Positions 9,247 through 17,747 of a stretch of DNA of 64,000 bases are shown in pieces. Both the position numbers and the translations under genes were made by a program. The notes below the pieces were generated by a model. That model made no database searches. It saw only the letters and a list, made by a program, of their open reading frames with translations, and was not told the DNA's origin. Positions within the stretch are counted from its first letter, which is position 1. Each line of letters opens with the position of its first letter. The DNA comes from Sinosporangium siamense (GTDB lineage: Bacteria > Actinomycetota > Actinomycetes > Streptosporangiales > Streptosporangiaceae), in contig NZ_BOOW01000010.1 of assembly GCF_016863435.1 (NCBI RefSeq), positions 163,008-227,007 of the forward strand, given 5' to 3'.

Positions 9247-10398
9247 TTAGCAGCCGTGGGCGGCGAAGGCGAGGAAGTGGGTGGTTTCGCGGGGGTCGAA
9301 GTTGTCGTCGGAGCCTATGACGAGGGTGCATTCGCCGGTCAGGAGGCGGGGGCCGAAGGCCAGGCTTTCGAGGTTTTGGGTGGGAAAGGGGAGCGCGCTG
9401 AAGTCGTAGACGAGGCGTTTGGTGACGGGGCGGTAAGGGGTGCCGTCGGTCAGGGAGTCGCGGGTCAGGATGTTTGTGGCGCCGCGCAGGTCGATCTCGT
9501 AGAGCTTGGCCTTGTAATTGACGCCTTCGATCCAGGAGCGTTCCAGGGCGAGGTAGCGGTGGTCGTCGAGGGCGAGGATCTCCGAGACGCCGCTGTCGGT
9601 GACGCCGGTCGGCGGGATGGGGGCGGCGGGCAGGGGGTCGATGGGGTAGGCGTGCTGGGCGCGGACGCGGCCGTCGCGGTGCCAGACGGTGATGCGGGCG
9701 GGGGCGCCGCGCTCGACGCTCGGGATGGGGCCGTCTTCGAAGCGGGGACCTTCGACGACGGCGGCGATCCCGGTGGGGGTGAAGGTCAGGCCTTCGAAGG
9801 CGAAGTTGCGGCGGGGGCCGCGGTCGGTGTCGGTGTATTTCAGGTTGTCGGGGGACTGGAGCTCGCTGACGTGTTTGCCGTCGCGGCCGGTCCAGCGGAT
9901 GCGGGGGTCGGAGATGGGGAGCGTGGGCCGGGAGGCGTCGGGGCGGTCGCCCTCGTCGCCCCAGAGGAGCCGGCGGGTCCACCGGTCGAAGCGGATCGTC
10001 TCCGGGTCGACGGTCTCCGGCAGGCCGAAGCCGGGGTAGGGCGTGCCGTCGGCGCGGAGCAGGGTTTTGACGCCGGTGAGGCGAACTCCGGTGAACGCAC
10101 CGGTCACCCGGTTGAAGTCGAGTTTGCCGGTATAGAAACGGGCGGGGTTGTAGCGCGCCCGGTCGTCGGAGAGGAAATACCACGTGTTCGTGAGCGGGTC
10201 GCGGTCGATGCCGGAGAATCCGCCCACGGTGGTGCCGGCGTATTGGAGTTTATGCTCCACGCGTTGTTCGCCGAGGAAGCGGGTGATCTGAACCTCTCGC
10301 GGTGCGGCGGCGCCGGCGGGGTGGGTGCCGGCGCCGGTGATTCCGGCGATTGTCGCAAGGGCCAGGGCGACTCTGGTCACGCTCCGCCAACGTGTCAT
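9247..10398 (-). CDS. Secreted esterase-like/phytase-like beta-propeller protein
   Basis: A 383-residue exported protein. The start at 10398 (MTRWRSVTRVALALATIAG) follows GGAG and gives a signal peptide ending near AGAAA. The mature part fits the 'esterase-like activity of phytase' family: GFSGIDRDP near the N-terminus, then DPETIRFD, NFAFEGLTFTPTG, VSEILALDDHRYLALERS and QNLESLAFGP. Members are beta-propellers thought to act on phosphoester or ester substrates outside the cell; the substrate is unknown. It ends in a Cys-terminated sequence (FAAHGC). Nested inverted repeats lie directly upstream (10418-10476). Confidence 0.85.
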   Translation of the reverse strand: MTRWRSVTRVALALATIAGITGAGTHPAGAAAPREVQITRFLGEQRVEHKLQYAGTTVGGFSGIDRDPLTNTWYFLSDDRARYNPARFYTGKLDFNRVTGAFTGVRLTGVKTLLRADGTPYPGFGLPETVDPETIRFDRWTRRLLWGDEGDRPDASRPTLPISDPRIRWTGRDGKHVSELQSPDNLKYTDTDRGPRRNFAFEGLTFTPTGIAAVVEGPRFEDGPIPSVERGAPARITVWHRDGRVRAQHAYPIDPLPAAPIPPTGVTDSGVSEILALDDHRYLALERSWIEGVNYKAKLYEIDLRGATNILTRDSLTDGTPYRPVTKRLVYDFSALPFPTQNLESLAFGPRLLTGECTLVIGSDDNFDPRETTHFLAFAAHGC

Positions 10399-10417
10399 GG
10401 GTGCTCCGAATCCGCGA

Positions 10418-10476
10418 ATTGGACAGCTGAAGGATTGGCGATCATATGAGATCGCGAATCCAGGGAATTGTCCAAT
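10418..10476. promoter_or_regulatory. Nested inverted repeats, candidate operator
   Basis: ATTGGACA (10418-10425) is matched by TGTCCAAT (10469-10476), and between them GCGATC (10438-10443) is matched by GATCGC (10450-10455). The element begins 20 bases upstream of the phytase-like start codon. It may be an operator or a folded 5' leader; the regulator is unknown. Confidence 0.45.
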
Positions 10477-10618
10477 GAGATCGGCGGCCGTCGGCAAGGG
10501 ATGTCGGGCGAATCGCGCCTTTTAGATTTATAGCCTTATAGGCCGATAAATCGGGGCAAATGAGGTCCAAGTTCCCGGATAAATCCGTCTATGTCGGACG
10601 AGCAGAAGGGCGCGGAAT

Positions 10619-10659
10619 GCGGCCCCGCTCCCTGAGAGGAGGGGTGTAAACGGGGCCGC
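10619..10659. terminator. Long hairpin, terminator-like
   Basis: GCGGCCCCG (10619-10627) pairs with CGGGGCCGC (10651-10659), and an inner CTCC/GGAG pair extends the stem. It lies upstream of the sigma gene and could terminate or attenuate a transcript. Confidence 0.45.
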
Positions 10660-10845
10660 GGTCTCGATCGTGACACGGAAGCTGCGCGGCCGGGAGGGGT
10701 ATGCGGAGCGCCCCGGCCAACGGGGAGGAATGTCACCCTAGGGGCAGTCGCCGGCAAGCCATGGAAACAGTCCCCCCACGCTCTCAACCTTTCCCACCCA
10801 CCCCGGTATCTGAAGGGGAGAAGGGCCACGAGAGGAGGCACACGC

Positions 10846-11355
10846 GTGAGGCAGGACGGCGAGGAGCGTTTCCGTGAGTTCGTCACCTCCCGATGGCAGG
10901 CACTGCTGCGTACGGCATGCCTCCTGACCGGCGACGACGACAGGGCCGAGGACCTGCTTCAAGTGGCCCTCGTCCGTGTCCACCGCCGCTGGAACCGCAT
11001 CGACGACCCCGAACTCTACGTGCGGCGCGTCGTGATCAACCTCAACAACTCCTGGTGGCGCAGACGCCGGGTGCAGGAACAGCTCATGGGCGTCGTGCCC
11101 GACACGCCGGGGGCCGAGCCGCAGGAGGCCCTCGCCGTACGCGACGAGCTGTGGAGGGCCGTGCTGGCCCTGCCACCGAGGATGCGGGCGGTGCTGGTGC
11201 TGCGCTATTTCGAGGATCTCCCGGAGGCCGAGGTGGCGAGGCTCATGGGCTGCTCGCTGGGCTCGGTGAAGAGCCAGGCGTCACGCGGCCTGGACCGGCT
11301 GCGGGGAGTACTCGGACGTGAGGCCCGTGAAGCCGATCTGGCGAGGAGGGTGTGA
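10846..11355 (+). CDS. ECF RNA polymerase sigma factor, SigE family
   Basis: A 169-residue group 4 sigma factor. Region 2 spans roughly residues 8-75 (LTGDDDRAEDLLQVALVRV) and region 4 roughly 105-160 (VLVLRYFEDLPEAEVARLM, then SLGSVKSQASRGLDRLR, the DNA-recognition helix). Start GTG with GAGAGGAGG upstream. Its stop overlaps the ATG of the next membrane protein by one base, the usual sigma/anti-sigma arrangement. Its target promoters are unknown, and I see no obvious ECF promoter copy upstream. Confidence 0.92.
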   Translation: MRQDGEERFREFVTSRWQALLRTACLLTGDDDRAEDLLQVALVRVHRRWNRIDDPELYVRRVVINLNNSWWRRRRVQEQLMGVVPDTPGAEPQEALAVRDELWRAVLALPPRMRAVLVLRYFEDLPEAEVARLMGCSLGSVKSQASRGLDRLRGVLGREAREADLARRV

Positions 11356-12734
11356 TGACCGACCTGGAAGAGAGATTGCGCGACACCTTCACCGCGCGGG
11401 CCGAGAGCGCCCGGGGCCGCTCGGATCCTTACGAGGCGGTCATGGGCAGGGTGCGGCGGGCGCGGGGGCGTCGCCGTAAAGCCGTCGCGGGGGTGCTGGC
11501 CGCGGCGTCGGTGCTGGTGGCGGTCCAGCAGTTCGAGGTGGTGTCGGTGCGGCAGTCTCCCTTGGCTGAGCAGCAGCAGCAGGAGGAGGAGCAGCAGGAG
11601 CAGAAGCAGCGGCGGGTGCGGGGCGTGCTCGCCTGGCCGGCGCGTGGGTCGTTGGCGAGGGACGCTGATTTCCTGGGGGAGATGCGAGCGTGGTCCGCCC
11701 GCGAGACCGCTCGTGTGCTGTATGCCGAGGACGCGGGCGACCTGGGCCGCGTGGTGGTGGCCGCGTTGTGGAACGGGAGCACATGGCGGGTCGCCCTGCT
11801 GGAAGGGGAGGCCGGTACATCCGTGGCGCGCCTGACCGAGCACGCGATCTCCGACGTGGGCCCGGAGGTGCCCGTCTCGGCTCCGCTCTACTGGTTTGGC
11901 GAGGAGCGGTCTGTCGCGCTCGTGGTGGGACCGCCGGAGATGACCAAGGTGAAGATCTCAGGCGGCATCGACTATCTCGCGGACGGCACCCCCTCGCGTG
12001 TCGTCCATACGCCGCCCGTGGACAACGGCGTGGTGTTCACCGAGGTGCCCGAACCCCGGTCTGGGCAGATCGCCTTCAAGGCCCAGGTCGGTGACACCGT
12101 CTACCCGGAGGCCGTCCTCCCCTCAAAGAGGGAACGGGACGCGGACGCCTTCAGCCGGGAGGTGGGGAAGGCCGCGCGCCGGGCGGCGGGGACGGTGGAT
12201 CCCGCTCGGGCGCTCGATCTGCTCTACAGCGTGCCGGCCTTGGCGAGTCCGGTGGAGCGGCTCACCTACGACCTTCTGTGGGGAGGTTCGCTGGGCGATG
12301 GACGTGACGCGGTGGTGGCGACCGTGTCGGGACCTGGGACGCCCACCTTCCTGGCGGTGCAGGTGATCGGCGTCCTCCCCGGCGGCGTCACCGAGACGGC
12401 GCTCATGGGGCGGGTGGTGCCGCGTGATCTGTGGCCGGACGGGGCGCGGGCACGGGGGGAGGAGCCGGTCGTGGCGTGGACCACGCGTGAGAACGAAGTG
12501 GCCGTCTACACGCCGACCCGGCCGAGGAGCAAGGTCGAGATCCACTCCGAGGGAAGGATTCTGGTCGAAGGGACGACCGATGCGACGGGCTTCGTCCTCC
12601 TTCGCCCGCTGACGCCGCCCTCACTCCAGAGCGAAGCCCGAATTCTTGACGAGAGGGGCAGACCGGTCGTAGTCACCAAGACCCACCTCGGGGACCTGTG
12701 GACGGCGGTGCACGGAGACGACTCCTCCTGGTAG
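11355..12734 (+). CDS. Single-pass membrane protein, candidate anti-sigma partner
   Basis: A 459-residue protein coupled to the sigma gene. The N-terminal ~45 residues are charged and cytoplasmic (EERLRDTFTARAESARGRSDP), followed by one membrane helix (VAGVLAAASVLVAVQQF) and then a Gln/Glu-run QQQQEEEQQEQKQRR. The remaining ~370 residues are extracytoplasmic and lack a domain I can name. The layout is that of an anti-sigma factor or sensor, but there is no zinc-binding HxxxCxxC motif, so the call rests mainly on gene order. Confidence 0.75.
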   Translation: MTDLEERLRDTFTARAESARGRSDPYEAVMGRVRRARGRRRKAVAGVLAAASVLVAVQQFEVVSVRQSPLAEQQQQEEEQQEQKQRRVRGVLAWPARGSLARDADFLGEMRAWSARETARVLYAEDAGDLGRVVVAALWNGSTWRVALLEGEAGTSVARLTEHAISDVGPEVPVSAPLYWFGEERSVALVVGPPEMTKVKISGGIDYLADGTPSRVVHTPPVDNGVVFTEVPEPRSGQIAFKAQVGDTVYPEAVLPSKRERDADAFSREVGKAARRAAGTVDPARALDLLYSVPALASPVERLTYDLLWGGSLGDGRDAVVATVSGPGTPTFLAVQVIGVLPGGVTETALMGRVVPRDLWPDGARARGEEPVVAWTTRENEVAVYTPTRPRSKVEIHSEGRILVEGTTDATGFVLLRPLTPPSLQSEARILDERGRPVVVTKTHLGDLWTAVHGDDSSW

Positions 12735-12822
12735 GTCAGGAAGGCGTGGCCGTCGAGTGGCCCATGTCGTGATGAACCTGACATAGGCGTGGCTAGAGGG
12801 GTGTGCCATAGTGGTGCGCAGC

Positions 12823-12841
12823 TTAGGTATGCCTTACCTAA
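12823..12841. promoter_or_regulatory. Iron box (IdeR/DmdR1 operator)
   Basis: TTAGGTATGCCTTACCTAA keeps both six-base arms of the 19-bp DtxR/IdeR consensus TTAGGTTAGGCTAACCTAA and is an inverted repeat. It sits 37 bases upstream of the first permease start codon, so the transporter genes should be repressed by iron-loaded regulator. Confidence 0.88.
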
Positions 12842-12878
12842 GCAAGCCTCCCCTTGGTTCGTCGAAAGTTGTACACGC

Positions 12879-13913
12879 ATGCTCGTAAGCGCGCCCACCG
12901 CGCCCAAGGGCAGGGAATCCCGCTGGAGCCGCAACTCCGGCCTCGCCCTGCTCCTGACGGCCGTGCTCGTGGTGGCGGTGCTCTCCCTGGGGATCGGCAG
13001 CCGATTCGTGCCCCCGGGCGAGGTGTTGAACGCCCTGTTCAACCCGAGTTCCAGCTTCGCCACGACGATCGTGCACGACCTGCGCATGCCCCGCACCCTC
13101 GGCGGGCTGGCGCTCGGGGCCGCGCTCGGCATGTCGGGCGCGGTCATGCAGGGCCTGACCCGCAACCCGATCGCCGACCCCGGCATCCTCGGGGTGCACG
13201 CGGGCGCGGCGTTCGGTGTGGTGCTCGCGATCCACCTGTTCGGCATCCTCGGCTTCCACGGACACATGCTCTTCGCGTTCGCCGGCGCCGTCGTCGTCAG
13301 CGTCGTCGTCTGGATGGCGGGCTCCTCCGGCCGCGGCGGCGCGACACCGGTCAAGGTCGCCCTCGCCGGGGCGGCGATCACGGCGTTCGTCGGCTCGGCG
13401 ACCACCCTGGTGCTCTATGCCGACGAGGTCGCCTTCGACGAGTTCCGCTTCTGGACGATCGGCTCGCTCTCCGGCACCAAGGCCACCACGCTCGTCTCGG
13501 CTCTGCCGTTCCTCATCGCGGGCACGCTGCTCGCGCTGATCCTCACCCGGGGGCTCAACGGCCTGGCGATGGGGGAGGACATGGCACGCTCGCTCGGGCT
13601 GCGTGTGCACAACGTGCGGGTGTTGTCGGCGGTCGCGGTGGTGCTCCTGTCGGGTACGGCTGTCGCCGTGGCCGGCCCGATCGGCTTCATCGGGTTGACC
13701 GTGCCGCATCTCGCGCGGTTCGCGGCCGGCCAGGACTACCGCTGGATCGTGCCCTACTCGGCGCTGATGGGGGCGGTCCTGCTGCTCGGGGCCGACGTGA
13801 TCGGGCGCGTCATCGCGAGTCCGGCGGAGGTGCAGGTCGGCGCGGTGACCGCGGCGATCGGCGCGCCGCTGTTCATCTGGTTCGTACGGCGTGCGGCGGT
13901 GCGTGCCCTGTGA
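12879..13913 (+). CDS. Iron-siderophore ABC transporter permease, FecCD family
   Basis: A 344-residue permease with about nine or ten helices. Family signatures: LRMPRTLGGLALGAALGMSG, MQGLTRNPIADPGILG, GEDMARSLGLRV (the ATPase-coupling loop) and GPIGFIGLTVPHLAR. It should form a heterodimer with the next permease and pass ferric siderophore or heme-type substrates across the membrane. The ATG at 12879 lies just after the iron box; its ribosome site is weak. Stop and next GTG overlap as GTGA. Confidence 0.93.
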   Translation: MLVSAPTAPKGRESRWSRNSGLALLLTAVLVVAVLSLGIGSRFVPPGEVLNALFNPSSSFATTIVHDLRMPRTLGGLALGAALGMSGAVMQGLTRNPIADPGILGVHAGAAFGVVLAIHLFGILGFHGHMLFAFAGAVVVSVVVWMAGSSGRGGATPVKVALAGAAITAFVGSATTLVLYADEVAFDEFRFWTIGSLSGTKATTLVSALPFLIAGTLLALILTRGLNGLAMGEDMARSLGLRVHNVRVLSAVAVVLLSGTAVAVAGPIGFIGLTVPHLARFAAGQDYRWIVPYSALMGAVLLLGADVIGRVIASPAEVQVGAVTAAIGAPLFIWFVRRAAVRAL

Positions 13914-14968
13914 CCACGATGACGGCCAGACGGAACAGAGTCCGCCTTGGCAGTGCCGTACGGCTCGGCCCCGCATCCATGCGTGTGTTCCCGAGGGCCG
14001 TGGCGGTCGCTGCGGCGGTGGGGCTGGCGCTGCTCGGTGTGCTGCTGCTCGCGGTGTGCGTCGGCGACTATCCGCTGCCGATCGACCGGGTGCTCCACGC
14101 GGTGTTCGGCGGCACCGGCGGCCAGACGTACATCGTCAGGGAGTTCCGCCTGCCCCGCGCCCTCGTCGGGGCGCTGGCGGGGGCGGCGCTCGCGACCGCG
14201 GGGGCGATCTTCCAGTCGCTGACCCGCAACGATCTGGCGAGTCCCGACATCCTCGGCGTGGAGTCCGGTGCCGGGTTCGCCGCGGTCATCCTGATCGCGT
14301 TCGGGATCGGCGGCACCCTGTCGGTCACCGGCATGGCGCTGCTCGGCGCGGTCACGGCGACGCTCGTCGTCTATGTTCTCGCCTACCACCGCGGCCTTCT
14401 CGGCATGCGGATGATTCTCGTCGGCATCGGCGTCAACGCGGTCATCGCCAGTGCCACGACCTACGTGCTCATGCTGGCCGACCTGCACGACGCCCAGATG
14501 GCGCACAACTGGCTGCTCGGCAGCTTCAACGACCGGCGCTGGGAGCACGTGCTCTCCCTCGGCGTCCCCGTGGCGATCCTGCTGCCGCCGGCCCTCCTCC
14601 AGGCCAGGCGGCTGCGCATGCTGACGCTCGGCGACGACGTGTCGCGCTCCCTCGGACTGCGGGTGGAGCCGGCGAGGTTCGGCCTGGTCGCCGTCGCCGT
14701 GCTGCTGGCCGCGGTCACCGTGTCCATCGTCGGACCGGTCGGCTTTGTGGCCCTCGTCGCCCCCCACATCGCGCGCCGGCTCACCGGCCGGCCCGGCGGA
14801 GCGCTGTTCACCTCGGCTCTCGTCGGCGCGCTGCTCGCGGTCGCCGCCGACCTCGCGGGCCGGACGCTGTTCGGCGCGGTGGAGATGCCCGTCGGTGTGA
14901 TCACGGCCTTCGCGGGCGGGCCGTGGCTGATTTACCTGCTCATTCGTCCAGGACGAAAGGAATCATGA
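13910..14968 (+). CDS. Iron-siderophore ABC transporter permease, FecCD family (second subunit)
   Basis: A 352-residue partner of the preceding permease with the same motifs in order: FRLPRALVGALAGAALATAG, SLTRNDLASPDILGVESG, GDDVSRSLGLRVEPA and GPVGFVALVAPHIARR. It starts at GTG 13910 inside the previous stop and ends overlapping the binding-protein start, so the three genes are translationally coupled. No ATPase follows. Confidence 0.93.
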   Translation: MTTMTARRNRVRLGSAVRLGPASMRVFPRAVAVAAAVGLALLGVLLLAVCVGDYPLPIDRVLHAVFGGTGGQTYIVREFRLPRALVGALAGAALATAGAIFQSLTRNDLASPDILGVESGAGFAAVILIAFGIGGTLSVTGMALLGAVTATLVVYVLAYHRGLLGMRMILVGIGVNAVIASATTYVLMLADLHDAQMAHNWLLGSFNDRRWEHVLSLGVPVAILLPPALLQARRLRMLTLGDDVSRSLGLRVEPARFGLVAVAVLLAAVTVSIVGPVGFVALVAPHIARRLTGRPGGALFTSALVGALLAVAADLAGRTLFGAVEMPVGVITAFAGGPWLIYLLIRPGRKES

Positions 14969-15957
14969 TGTTCGGCAAGACCGCGTGGCGCAGCCTCGCA
15001 TTGGGTGTGGCCGCCATGCTGGCGCTGTCCGCCTGCGGCGGCGGCGAAACCGCCGCCGCCCCGGCGGGCGACGGCGGAGACAAAGGGGGCGCCGCGGCGA
15101 CCCGTGAGGTCACCCACACGCTCGGCACCACCAAGGTGCCGGCCGATCCCAAGCGGGTGGTCGTGCTCGGCGACCAGACGCTCGACTTCGCCGTCGCCGC
15201 CGGCATCAAGCCGGTCGGCATCAGCTCCACTCGCGGTCTGTCCGGCCCCAACCCGTACATCGCGGACCAGGTGGCGGGTGTGCCCGTCGTCGGCAACCTC
15301 CGTGAGATCAACTACGAGGCCGTCGCCAAGACCGAGCCCGACATGATCGTCGCGGTGGGCTGGCTGCTCGACGACGCCTCCTACAAGCAGCTCAGCGGCA
15401 TCGCCCCGACGGTCACCACCGGCGACCCGAAGGCCGAGATCGAGCGCTGGCGCGAGGACATCGTCGAGTCCGGCCGCGTCTTCGGCAAGCCCGACGTCGC
15501 CACCAGGCTCGTCGGCGAGATCGAAGACAAGATCAAGAAGACGAAGGAGGTCCTCGGCGACGTCAAGGACGAGAAGGTCGTCCTGATCCGCTGGGCCGAC
15601 TCCGGCCCCACCCCGATGCTCCGCGGCATGCAGGCCGGTCAGCTCCTCAGCGAGCTCGGCTACTCGTGGCCGTCGATCGTCGACAAGGAGGCCGGCGGCC
15701 ACGGCCCGGCGCTGAGCCTGGAGCGCCTCGACGAGATCGACGTCGACCACATCTTCGTCAGCACGCTGAACCCCGCGGCCGACAAGAGCCTCGAAGAGGC
15801 CAAGACGCAGCCCGCGTGGACGTCTCTCAAGGCCGTCAAGGAGAACCGCGTCAAGACCGTGCGCAACGACCTGTGGAACAACAGCCCCGGCCCGCTGGCC
15901 GCGAAGGCGTTCCTGGACGACTTCGCCGCGCAGTTCAAGCTGACCGTCGCGCAGTAG
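14965..15957 (+). CDS. Iron-siderophore-binding lipoprotein (FepB/FecB-like)
   Basis: A 330-residue lipoprotein. The signal sequence ends in the lipobox LSAC with Cys24, followed by a Gly/Ala-rich linker. The body has the TroA/FepB fold signatures: RVVVLGDQTLDFAVAAGIKPVGISS, YEAVAKTEPDMIVAV, and a conserved C-terminal half with LSLERLDEIDVDHIFV. It captures a ferric complex for the two permeases. Two ATGs (14965, 14968) share the AAGG ribosome site. A terminator follows directly. Confidence 0.92.
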   Translation: MMFGKTAWRSLALGVAAMLALSACGGGETAAAPAGDGGDKGGAAATREVTHTLGTTKVPADPKRVVVLGDQTLDFAVAAGIKPVGISSTRGLSGPNPYIADQVAGVPVVGNLREINYEAVAKTEPDMIVAVGWLLDDASYKQLSGIAPTVTTGDPKAEIERWREDIVESGRVFGKPDVATRLVGEIEDKIKKTKEVLGDVKDEKVVLIRWADSGPTPMLRGMQAGQLLSELGYSWPSIVDKEAGGHGPALSLERLDEIDVDHIFVSTLNPAADKSLEEAKTQPAWTSLKAVKENRVKTVRNDLWNNSPGPLAAKAFLDDFAAQFKLTVAQ

Positions 15958-15970
15958 CGCGCCAGTGGAC

Positions 15971-16000
15971 GAGGCCCGCGTCCGGGGGAGCGCGGGCCTT
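15971..16000 (+). terminator. Terminator of the iron transporter operon
   Basis: AGGCCCGCG (15972-15980) pairs with CGCGGGCCT (15991-15999) around a 10-base loop, 15 bases after the stop of the binding protein. There is no T-run beyond TT. Confidence 0.75.
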
Positions 16001-16044
16001 CAGCTCGCGTGCGCCGGCGACCGGGCGTGTGCCGTGCCGGGTGT

Positions 16045-16746
16045 TCAGCGTGTGCGCGGCGGCACGGAGGTGAGCTCGTGTGGGAGGGGTACGGTGACCA
16101 GCGGCGGCGTCGCCGGGCGGGGTGCCCGGGCGACTGTCGTCTGGAGGCGGGTGATCTCGCGTACGGTGGCCGCGCAGAGCAGCGCCGCGACGACGGTGAC
16201 AGCGGCCTCCAGCGGCCCAAGGCCGGTGAGTCCGGGCATCGCGGCGTCGGCCGGGGGCGCCAGCCGCACGACGAACAGCACCACCGTCGCCGCGAGGCTC
16301 AGCCACCAGGCCAGCACCAGCGCCACCCAGCGGCCTCTGCGCTCCTCCACGGGGGCGGCGCCCTGCCAGAGGCGGTCCAGCAGCATCGGCGGCGCCATGA
16401 GGTTCACAAGGGGGACGGCCCAGGCCGCGAGGGCCGACCGCAGCGCGGGGGCGCCCGGCTCGTCGGCCTGGCAGGCCCGGGTCAGCCAGGTGAGGTAGCT
16501 CAGCGCGGCGGCCGCCGTGGTGGCGACCGCGGCCAGGATGAGCACGGCGAAGACGGTCACCGCGCCGACGACGGCCTGCGCTCCGGGGGAGCGGGGGTCT
16601 CCGTCGAGGGCGGCGAGTTCCTCGGCCAGCCGCCTGCCGCGGAGCGTCTCGAACACCACCAGTGCGATGACCGCCGAACACTGCGCCGCCAAGGTCGTAT
16701 AGACGGCGGAGGCCGACCTGGTCGGCGGTGGCGGGGCAAGGCGCAT
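16045..16746 (-). CDS. DUF4328 family membrane protein
   Basis: A 233-residue protein with about four hydrophobic segments. LSYLTWLTRACQAD, then ALAAWAVPLVNLMAPPMLLDRLWQ, is the characteristic core of DUF4328, a family of unknown function in actinomycete membranes. GGGGGGA precedes the ATG. Two direct CTATCACC repeats one helical turn apart lie upstream (16839-16857). Confidence 0.8.
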   Translation of the reverse strand: MRLAPPPPTRSASAVYTTLAAQCSAVIALVVFETLRGRRLAEELAALDGDPRSPGAQAVVGAVTVFAVLILAAVATTAAAALSYLTWLTRACQADEPGAPALRSALAAWAVPLVNLMAPPMLLDRLWQGAAPVEERRGRWVALVLAWWLSLAATVVLFVVRLAPPADAAMPGLTGLGPLEAAVTVVAALLCAATVREITRLQTTVARAPRPATPPLVTVPLPHELTSVPPRTR

Positions 16747-16838
16747 CTGTCATTCCCCCCGGCGTGCGCTGAAGGACTCGCCAGGTTCCTATCCCGTGGT
16801 CACCACCGTTAATCAGGCCATCGCGCCTGGTCACAGCA

Positions 16839-16857
16839 CTATCACCTGACTATCACC
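16839..16857. promoter_or_regulatory. Direct octamer repeats with 11-bp period
   Basis: CTATCACC occurs at 16839-16846 and 16850-16857, exactly 11 bases apart, about 95 bases upstream of the DUF4328 start. Spacing of one helical turn is typical of SARP/OmpR-type activator sites. The regulator is unknown. Confidence 0.35.
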
Positions 16858-16902
16858 CAATGAGGGTGACAAACCCCCTCAGAACGCAGGCTTCACAAGC
16901 TG

Positions 16903-17002
16903 CCCCAAGGACGTCACAACTCACCTCACAACGCGACCGGGCGTCTCGGGCGCCACGTGACTGGGGATCCCCCCAAGGACGTCGCGACTCACCTCACGAC
17001 GC
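16903..17002. repeat. Imperfect 32-bp direct repeat at the response-regulator 3' end
   Basis: The 32 bases at 16903-16934 recur at 16971-17002 with three A/G differences. The second copy spans the stop codon and last codons of the response regulator; the first lies beyond it. It looks like a duplicated gene end. Confidence 0.7.
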
Positions 17003-17639
17003 CCGACTCCCAAGCCCAGGCCGCGATCTCCCCCCGGTTGCGTGCGCCCAGCTTCGCCTGGATCGATCCCAGGTGCGTCTTCACCGTGGACAACGAGATG
17101 AACAACTCGGCGGCCACCTCCTGGTTGGTCCGCCCTCGCGCCACGTGCCGCACCACGTCGAGCTCACGATCGGTCAGCGGCTCGATGAGCGGCTTGGCGT
17201 TGCTGGGACGCGGCTTGGCGAAGTGGGCGAGCAGCCGTACCGTCACCGAGGGCGACACGAGCGCGTCACCCGCCGCGGCGGCCCTGACGGCCTCGATGAG
17301 CAGTGTCGGCCCGCTGTCTTTCAACAGGAAGCCGCACGCGCCGGAGCGCAGCGCCCCGTAGACGTATTCGTCCAGGTCGAAGGTCGTGACGATCACGACG
17401 CGCATGGGCTGTTCCGCCTCAGGGCCGGCGAGGATGCGCGTCACCTCCAGCCCGTCCAGCTTGGGCATGCGGATGTCGAGCAGGCACACGTCCGGGCGCA
17501 GCCGCCGCGCCTGCTCCACGGCGGCGGCGCCGTCTGCCACGGCAGCCACGACCTCCATGTCCGGCTGGGCGTCAAGGATCATCTGAAAGCCGGTACGCAC
17601 AAGTTCCTGGTCGTCGGCGATGAGTACCCGAATCGTCAC
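16989..17639 (-). CDS. Two-component response regulator, NarL/LuxR family (no kinase nearby)
   Basis: A 216-residue regulator. The receiver domain (1-120) has the acidic pair in LIADDQELVRTG, phospho-acceptor Asp in VCLLDIRMPKLDG, Thr in VIVTTFD and Lys in FLLKDSG. The C-terminal LuxR-type helix-turn-helix is LTDRELDVVRHVARGRTNQEVAAELFIS in outline, with STVKTHLGSI. The start is taken as GTG at 17639; no good ribosome site is seen. It is divergent from an FtsX-type ABC pair it probably controls. The usual histidine kinase gene is absent from the window. Confidence 0.92.
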   Translation of the reverse strand: MTIRVLIADDQELVRTGFQMILDAQPDMEVVAAVADGAAAVEQARRLRPDVCLLDIRMPKLDGLEVTRILAGPEAEQPMRVVIVTTFDLDEYVYGALRSGACGFLLKDSGPTLLIEAVRAAAAGDALVSPSVTVRLLAHFAKPRPSNAKPLIEPLTDRELDVVRHVARGRTNQEVAAELFISLSTVKTHLGSIQAKLGARNRGEIAAWAWESGVVR

Positions 17640-17747
17640 CTTGGTGATTCTGCCAGCCTCTATCAGCCGTTCGGCCGATACCTGCTCAGCGTGGACCCGA
17701 CGCTCGGCCGATCCGCAGGACCGGGTGCCCGCGAAAGGCTTTCCTGC

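Larger units (their letters stand above)
10399..10845. other. Divergent promoter region
   Basis: 447 bases between the divergent phytase-like and ECF sigma genes. It holds nested inverted repeats at 10418-10476 and a long hairpin at 10619-10659; no gene is supported. Confidence 0.6.
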
